From positions 1 to 64,000 of the forward strand of contig CAZJEB010000005.1 of the NCBI GenBank assembly GCA_964544955.1: a DNA stretch of 64,000 nucleotides, in the 5' to 3' direction. Of this stretch, positions 59,483-64,000 are shown piece after piece; position 1 is the stretch's first letter, and every line of letters begins with the position of its first letter. A program made the position numbers and the translations under genes. The DNA comes from JAAZPT01 sp964544955 (GTDB lineage: Bacteria > Bacillota > Clostridia > Christensenellales > Aristaeellaceae). Below the pieces are notes generated by a model that had not been told where the DNA came from, did not search any database, and was given only the letters and a program-made list of their open reading frames with translations.

Positions 59483-60982
59483 ATGAATTTAGAACAAAAA
59501 TTAGAAAATTTTAAACAGTTTAAAAAAAGAATGTATGCCCTAAACCACTTAGGCGCTGTATTATCCTTTGATGCTGCCACCGCTGCACCAAAGGGTAGCT
59601 ACGTATCTAGGGAAATAACAACAGAAATTATTAGTGATGATTTATTTTCATTATTTACTGCCCCAGAAACAGTAGAATTAATAAATGAATTGCTTGAAAA
59701 TGGCGATAAGGTTGATAAGCAAACTTACAGGGAATGCGTTTTATTAAAAAGGGAACTTGATAGGCTATTAAAAATGCCTAAGGAAGAGTTTATAGAATAC
59801 CAAGTATTACTAAACGAATCCAACAGCATATGGGAAGATGCTAAAAACACAAACGATTATAACTTGTTTAAACCTTATTTGAAAAAAATAATAGAGTTTA
59901 ACATTAAATTTGCAAATTATATAGACCCAGAAAAAGATGCCTATGACGCCTTGTTAAGCCAATTTGAATATGGTTTTTCAACAAAGGAATACGACCCCTA
60001 CTTTAAAAGCATGCGCGAAAGCTTAGTGCCAACAATATTGGCTGTAAAGGATAGCAAACAGCCCGACAGCTCATTTTTAGACCTAAGCTACCCCATATAC
60101 AAGCAAAAGGAATTATCCAACAGAATTATGGCATTGCTTGGTATTGATAGAAACCATTGCAACATAAGCGAAAGCGAACACCCCTTTACAACAAACTTTT
60201 CAAAATATGATGCAAGAATAACAACCCACTACCATGAAAACATGTTAGCATCAAGCCTATACAGCGTTATACACGAAGGCGGCCACGCAATTTATGAAAT
60301 GAATACCGCCGACGAATACCAATACGGCCCCTTAGCAGAAGGCGCATCTTTAGGTTTACATGAAAGCCAATCAAGGTTTTATGAAAACATTATTGGCAGA
60401 AGTAAGGAGTTTATGCCCCTACTATTGCCCATATTAAAGGAACTATTCCCCACAGAGTTTAACAATGTTACAGAGGATATGCTTTACAGGGCGTTAAACG
60501 TTGCCCAACCCTCACTTATACGCACAGAGGCAGATGAATTAACCTATTCCATGCACGTGCTTATACGCTACGAGCTTGAAAAACAACTTATTGCTGGAAA
60601 CTTGGGCGTTGATGATGCAGCACAAGCTTGGAAGGATATGTACAAAAGCTACTTAGGCGTTGATGTACCTAATGATACAAAGGGCATATTGCAGGATTCC
60701 CACTGGGCTGGCGGGGCTTTTGGTTACTTCCCCACCTACTCAATTGGTAGTGCCTACAGCTCTCAAATGAAAAACGCCATGGAAAAGGAATTTAGCGTAG
60801 GCGCAGCAATACAAAGCGGTGATATAGCTAAAGTTACAAAGTGGCTAAACAAAAATGTACACGTACACGGCAGAATGTATGACCCTAAGGACATATTAAA
60901 GCTTGCCTGCAACGAAGAATTTATACCACAGTACTACTTTAACTACTTGAACAACAAGTTTAAAGAGCTATATAACTTATAA
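59483..60982 (+). CDS. M32 family metallocarboxypeptidase (carboxypeptidase Taq type)
   Basis: A 499-residue zinc carboxypeptidase. The active site is VIHEGGHAIYEMN (HExxH) with the third ligand in ASLGLHESQSRFYENIIG (HESQS motif); RTEADELTYSMHVLIRYELE and the DSHWAGGAFGYFPTYSIGSA motif are diagnostic of M32. TAGGAGAAATT precedes the ATG. Length is normal (about 500). Confidence 0.97.
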   Translation: MNLEQKLENFKQFKKRMYALNHLGAVLSFDAATAAPKGSYVSREITTEIISDDLFSLFTAPETVELINELLENGDKVDKQTYRECVLLKRELDRLLKMPKEEFIEYQVLLNESNSIWEDAKNTNDYNLFKPYLKKIIEFNIKFANYIDPEKDAYDALLSQFEYGFSTKEYDPYFKSMRESLVPTILAVKDSKQPDSSFLDLSYPIYKQKELSNRIMALLGIDRNHCNISESEHPFTTNFSKYDARITTHYHENMLASSLYSVIHEGGHAIYEMNTADEYQYGPLAEGASLGLHESQSRFYENIIGRSKEFMPLLLPILKELFPTEFNNVTEDMLYRALNVAQPSLIRTEADELTYSMHVLIRYELEKQLIAGNLGVDDAAQAWKDMYKSYLGVDVPNDTKGILQDSHWAGGAFGYFPTYSIGSAYSSQMKNAMEKEFSVGAAIQSGDIAKVTKWLNKNVHVHGRMYDPKDILKLACNEEFIPQYYFNYLNNKFKELYNL

Positions 60983-60996
60983 TAGTTTAAGGCAAT

Positions 60997-61024
60997 AAAA
61001 AACGGAGTTTTTACTCCGTTTTTT
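60997..61024. terminator. Bidirectional terminator between the M32 gene and iscU
   Basis: AAAAAACGGAGT and ACTCCGTTTTTT form a perfect twelve-base-pair stem with loop TTTT between convergent genes. Confidence 0.9.
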
Positions 61025-61032
61025 ATATTACT

Positions 61033-61407
61033 TTATTTATTTTGTTTGCGTTTATAATCGTCAATCGCTTCCTTTATAGCCTCTTCAACCAAAACGCTAC
61101 AATGGATTTTGTTTTTGGGTAGGCCATCAAGGGCTTCTACAACAGCCTTGTTTGTAACTTCCAAGGCTTCATCAACCCTTTTGCCTTTAACCATTTCCGT
61201 TGCCATACTGCTTGCAGCAATAGCACTACCACAGCCAAAGGTTTGGAATTTAACATCGGTAATAATATCATTATCTATTTTTAAGTAAATGCGCATAATA
61301 TCGCCACATTTAGCATTGCCTACTTCGCCTACGCCATCTGCGTTTTCAATTTCACCCATATTCCTTGGGAACCTAAAATGGTCAAATACTTTTTCACTGT
61401 ATAACAT
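61033..61407 (-). CDS. iscU: Iron-sulfur cluster scaffold IscU/NifU-like
   Basis: A 124-residue scaffold for Fe-S cluster assembly. The three cluster cysteines are in GNAKCGDIMRIYLKI, TFGCGSAIAASSMATEMVKG and KIHCSVLVEEAIKEAI; the last lies in place of the LPPVK-H-C segment (LPKNKIHC). N-terminus YSEKVFDHFRFPRNMGEIEN is canonical. It overlaps iscS by fourteen bases. Confidence 0.97.
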   Translation of the reverse strand: MLYSEKVFDHFRFPRNMGEIENADGVGEVGNAKCGDIMRIYLKIDNDIITDVKFQTFGCGSAIAASSMATEMVKGKRVDEALEVTNKAVVEALDGLPKNKIHCSVLVEEAIKEAIDDYKRKQNK

Positions 61408-62584
61408 AATCTTTCTTCCCTTCCTGTAAATCTTTCCAAACTGGGCTCATATGCCTTAACCTATCAATTACTTTTGGTACGTTTTGGGCTATGTATTCCA
61501 TTTCCTCCATGGTGTTTGTTTCACTTAATGATATCCTCATTGAGCCATGGGCTATTTCGTGAGGCAAACCTATTGCAAGCAATACATGGCTTGGGTCAAG
61601 GTCGCCTGATGTACATGCTGAACCTGATGAAACGGATATGCCCGCATCGTCTGTATAAAGTAGCATAGCCTCACCTTCAATACCTTCAAAACAAATGTTT
61701 AATATACCAGGTAGCCTTTTATCAAGCCTACCATTTACTTTGCTGTGGGGTATTTTGTGCAACTCGTTTTGTACAGTATCCCTTAGGCTAGCAACATAAG
61801 CCATTTTATTATCCAAGTTTTCAAGGGCTTCATCAAGTGCTGTAGCCATTGCCATAATTGCTGGCACGTTTTCTGTACCTGCGCGCTTTCTACGCTCCTG
61901 AGCACCACCTGATATAAGGCTTTGCAACTGTATGCCCTTCCTTACATAAAGGGCGCCAACACCCTTAGGCCCGTGGAATTTGTGAGCAGATAATGACAAC
62001 ATATCAATGTTTTGTTCCTGCACATTTACTGGTATATGGCCAACGGCTTGAACAGCATCTGTATGGAACAAAACATTATGCTTCCTACAAACTTCGCCAA
62101 GTTCCTTAATTGGTTGTATTGTACCAATCTCGTTATTAGCCATCATAATTGTTACCAAAGCGGTATTATCATCAATAGCATTTTCAAGATCCTCAACACG
62201 CACAAGCCCATCATCATAAACGGGTAAAAGAACTATTTCAAAACCTTGTTTTTCCAATTTTTCCAACACGTGTAGTACAGCATGGTGCTCAAATGTTGAT
62301 GAAATAATCTTTTTTCTGCCCTTTTTTAAGCCATTGTTAGCAGCGGATAATATTGCTTGGTTATCGCTTTCACTACCGCCTGATGTGAAGTATAGCTCAT
62401 TTGGCATAGCACCAATATGCTTTGCAATACGCTCACGAGCATCCTCAAGGGCTTCCTTAGCTTCCTGCCCTATTGTATACAAGCTTGAAGGGTTGCCATA
62501 AACATGTTCCATATAATGTGTAAGAGTTTCCACCACTTTTTTACTTGGTTTTGTTGTGGCGGCATTATCTGCATATATTTTCAT
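61394..62584 (-). CDS. iscS: Cysteine desulfurase IscS/NifS
   Basis: A 396-residue PLP enzyme supplying sulfur for Fe-S clusters. It has YADNAATTKPSKKVVETL, the PLP lysine in SLSAHKFHGPKGVGALYVRK, and the catalytic cysteine in SVSSGSACTSGDLDPSHVLL, whose loop length is that of the group I NifS/IscS type. AGGTGATACT precedes the ATG. As in other clostridia the cysteine desulfurase could also mobilise selenium for the nearby selD product, which is inference. Confidence 0.97.
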   Translation of the reverse strand: MKIYADNAATTKPSKKVVETLTHYMEHVYGNPSSLYTIGQEAKEALEDARERIAKHIGAMPNELYFTSGGSESDNQAILSAANNGLKKGRKKIISSTFEHHAVLHVLEKLEKQGFEIVLLPVYDDGLVRVEDLENAIDDNTALVTIMMANNEIGTIQPIKELGEVCRKHNVLFHTDAVQAVGHIPVNVQEQNIDMLSLSAHKFHGPKGVGALYVRKGIQLQSLISGGAQERRKRAGTENVPAIMAMATALDEALENLDNKMAYVASLRDTVQNELHKIPHSKVNGRLDKRLPGILNICFEGIEGEAMLLYTDDAGISVSSGSACTSGDLDPSHVLLAIGLPHEIAHGSMRISLSETNTMEEMEYIAQNVPKVIDRLRHMSPVWKDLQEGKKDYVIQ

Positions 62585-62594
62585 AGTATCACCT

Positions 62595-63029
62595 TTAATT
62601 AAATTTCAACTCTAAGTTGATTTTCTCTTCTTTTTTTATAAGATCGTTTAGGGTTTTATCGCCAAAAAAGTTGATTATTGCATTATCAAGGTCTATCCAT
62701 AAATCCTTTGTAGGGCAATTTTGGTTGCTACACTCAGTATTGTTTAGGCCTGCACACTGCACAGGCTTTAAGCTACCTTCCGCAGCATTTAGAACATCAA
62801 TTAACAAAACTTCATCAGGCGCTTTTGTTAGTTTATAACCACCGTTTTTACCCCTGTGGCTAAACACTATACCCGCACTTTGTAATGGGCTAATTATAGA
62901 TTCTAAATATTTTAATGATATACCCTGCCTTTTAGCAATTACCTTTAGTGATGAAAATTCGTCACCTTTGTTTGAGGCTATATCCAATAAAACCCTTAGG
63001 GCATAGCGCCCCCTAGTTGATATTAACAA
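62595..63029 (-). CDS. iscR: Rrf2 family transcriptional regulator (IscR-like)
   Basis: A 144-residue winged-helix regulator. It has MLISTRGRYALRVLLDIASN, the recognition helix in GISLKYLESIISPLQSAGIV, RGKNGGYKLTKAP as the wing, and three cysteines (PVQCAGLNNTECSNQNCPTK) spaced as in the Fe-S-binding loop of IscR. It is ten bases upstream of iscS, and autoregulation of iscRSU by cluster status is the usual arrangement. GGGAGTGGATTAATTG-type leader precedes the start at 63029. Confidence 0.94.
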   Translation of the reverse strand: MLISTRGRYALRVLLDIASNKGDEFSSLKVIAKRQGISLKYLESIISPLQSAGIVFSHRGKNGGYKLTKAPDEVLLIDVLNAAEGSLKPVQCAGLNNTECSNQNCPTKDLWIDLDNAIINFFGDKTLNDLIKKEEKINLELKFN

Positions 63030-63084
63030 TTAATCCACTCCCTTATACTACCTAAACAAATAGTACATTTATATAATACAATAA

Positions 63085-63112
63085 AATTCCTACTAAGTAA
63101 ATAGGAATTTAA
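63085..63112 (-). terminator. Probable terminator after selD
   Basis: ATTCCTA and TAGGAAT form a short stem around TTTACTTAG, followed by TTTTATTG on the minus strand, about 45 bases beyond the selD stop. Confidence 0.55.
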
Positions 63113-63156
63113 AAATATTATTAAATTTTTTGCTTATATTTTGATTTTTTAATGCT

Positions 63157-64000
63157 TTACTTTACTACAATGCCTTTACCTTGGGCATTTGTTACCATTG
63201 CAACTATTTTTGCATCAGGGAACCTTTTAATATATTCCTCTGCGCTAGCCTGTTCCATAGCAAACAATAATCCACCAGAGGTTTGAGGGTCGTATAGTAT
63301 ATCATCAATATACTGCTCTGTATTGCCCATATCAACAAACTTGGCAAAATGGCTTCTATTGCGCTTTGCTCCCCCAGGGGCATAAGCTTTTTTTGCAAAG
63401 GGTAAGGCCTCTTCAATTACTGGCAAAGCCTTTGCATCTATTGTAATAGTAACATTGCTTGAATTTGCCATTTCGCAAAGGTGCCCAATTAGCCCAAAAC
63501 CAGTTACATCAGTACAAGCATGGGGGTTTAAGCCTATTGCTGCATCCCTAGCCTTATCATTGATAGATGTCATAGAGGCTATCATTTTTTTATAGCCTGC
63601 ATCATCAAGTTCACCTTTTTTAAGGGCTGCTGCCATTATGCCTATGCCTAAGGGCTTTGTAAGCACAATAACATCGCCTGCTTTTGCATTGCTATTTGTA
63701 AGCACTTCGCTTATTTTTGCTATGCCTGTAACACTCATGCCATATTTTGGCTCATTATCGCTAATAGAATGGCCGCCAGCAATTATCATGCCCGCCTTTT
63801 TAGCAATATCATTACCACCCATTAAAATTCTTTCGGTATAATCAAGGGGTAAGCAAGAAGGTATGCAAAGCAAGTTCATAGCAATTGTAGGCTTACCACC
63901 CATGGCATAAATATCGCTAACGGCGTTTGCCGCAGCAATTTGCCCAAAAACAAAGGGGTCATCAACGATAGGTGGGAAAAAGTCTATAGTTTGAATTAGC
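63157..64000 (-). CDS. selD: Selenide, water dikinase (partial; 5' end outside window)
   Basis: The visible 281 residues are the C-terminal four-fifths of SelD, which makes selenophosphate for selenocysteine or selenouridine. It has IDFFPPIVDDPFVFGQIAAA, then NAVSDIYAMGGKPTIAMNLL, IAGGHSISDNEPKYGMSVTG, CTDVTGFGLIGHLCEMA and LYDPQTSGGLLFAME. The frame stays open to base 64000, so the start and the catalytic Cys/Sec region near residue 17 lie beyond the edge and it cannot be seen whether this SelD is itself a selenoprotein. Its presence implies selenium use in the organism. Confidence 0.97.
   Translation of the reverse strand, partial: LIQTIDFFPPIVDDPFVFGQIAAANAVSDIYAMGGKPTIAMNLLCIPSCLPLDYTERILMGGNDIAKKAGMIIAGGHSISDNEPKYGMSVTGIAKISEVLTNSNAKAGDVIVLTKPLGIGIMAAALKKGELDDAGYKKMIASMTSINDKARDAAIGLNPHACTDVTGFGLIGHLCEMANSSNVTITIDAKALPVIEEALPFAKKAYAPGGAKRNRSHFAKFVDMGNTEQYIDDILYDPQTSGGLLFAMEQASAEEYIKRFPDAKIVAMVTNAQGKGIVVK

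Overview
The window looks like a chromosome segment from a Gram-positive, low-GC anaerobe of the class Clostridia (Bacillota). This is inferred from the AT-rich sequence, strong AGGAGG-type ribosome sites with some TTG and GTG starts, sigma-A-type promoters, a nine-gene V-type ATPase operon, the maf-mreBCD-PBP2 order, the ruvAB-queA order, tig-clpP-clpX, and iscR-iscS-iscU next to selD. No species can be named from the sequence alone.

Layout. 0-0.35 kb: a decapitated large serine recombinase abutting a tRNA-Ser(GGA). 0.4-6 kb, minus strand: an M20 peptidase, two small multispanning membrane proteins (one DUF5058-like), an SNF2 helicase, a small PD-(D/E)XK nuclease-like protein and a methyltransferase. 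6.1-15.3 kb, minus: the V-ATPase operon, whose proteolipid keeps the Na+-site residues, then upp. 15.5-21.8 kb, plus: maf, mreB, mreC, mreD and a class B PBP2 (cell elongation). 21.8-43.5 kb: a mosaic of housekeeping genes (ruvC, pepF, ruvAB-queA, glyS, an M42 peptidase just beyond) and accessory genes (an HD protein, triplicated Cys-rich micro-proteins, a lincosamide nucleotidyltransferase-like protein, a giant leucine-rich-repeat protein, an acyl-CoA synthetase with an XRE-cupin regulator, a secreted unknown, an MFS transporter). 44.7-48.6 kb: tig-clpP-clpX-shikimate kinase. 48.6-51.8 kb, minus: a candidate RiPP locus. 52-64 kb: a 1774-residue MucBP/SH3 surface protein, nagA, a secreted unknown with an M32 carboxypeptidase, iscRSU and the 3' part of selD.

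Two things stand out. First, eight copies of a 170-500 bp dispersed element lie between 21.8 and 43.5 kb and nowhere else in the window. Complete copies contain a heptamer tandem array, a run of six hairpins with compensatory base changes between copies, and a terminator-like end. Six of the eight start just after a stop codon and point the same way as that gene; pairs of copies bracket the accessory genes. I do not recognise this family. Second, at 48.6-51.8 kb a good sigma-A promoter drives an unlisted 26-residue ORF ending in a Trp-Tyr/Cys/Arg-rich core, followed by a perfect 16-bp hairpin, a radical SAM-SPASM maturase interrupted by a single in-frame TAA, and an ABC exporter. That layout is typical of a ribosomally made, radical-SAM-modified peptide.

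All assignments come from reading the sequence and from remembered family signatures; no database search was run.
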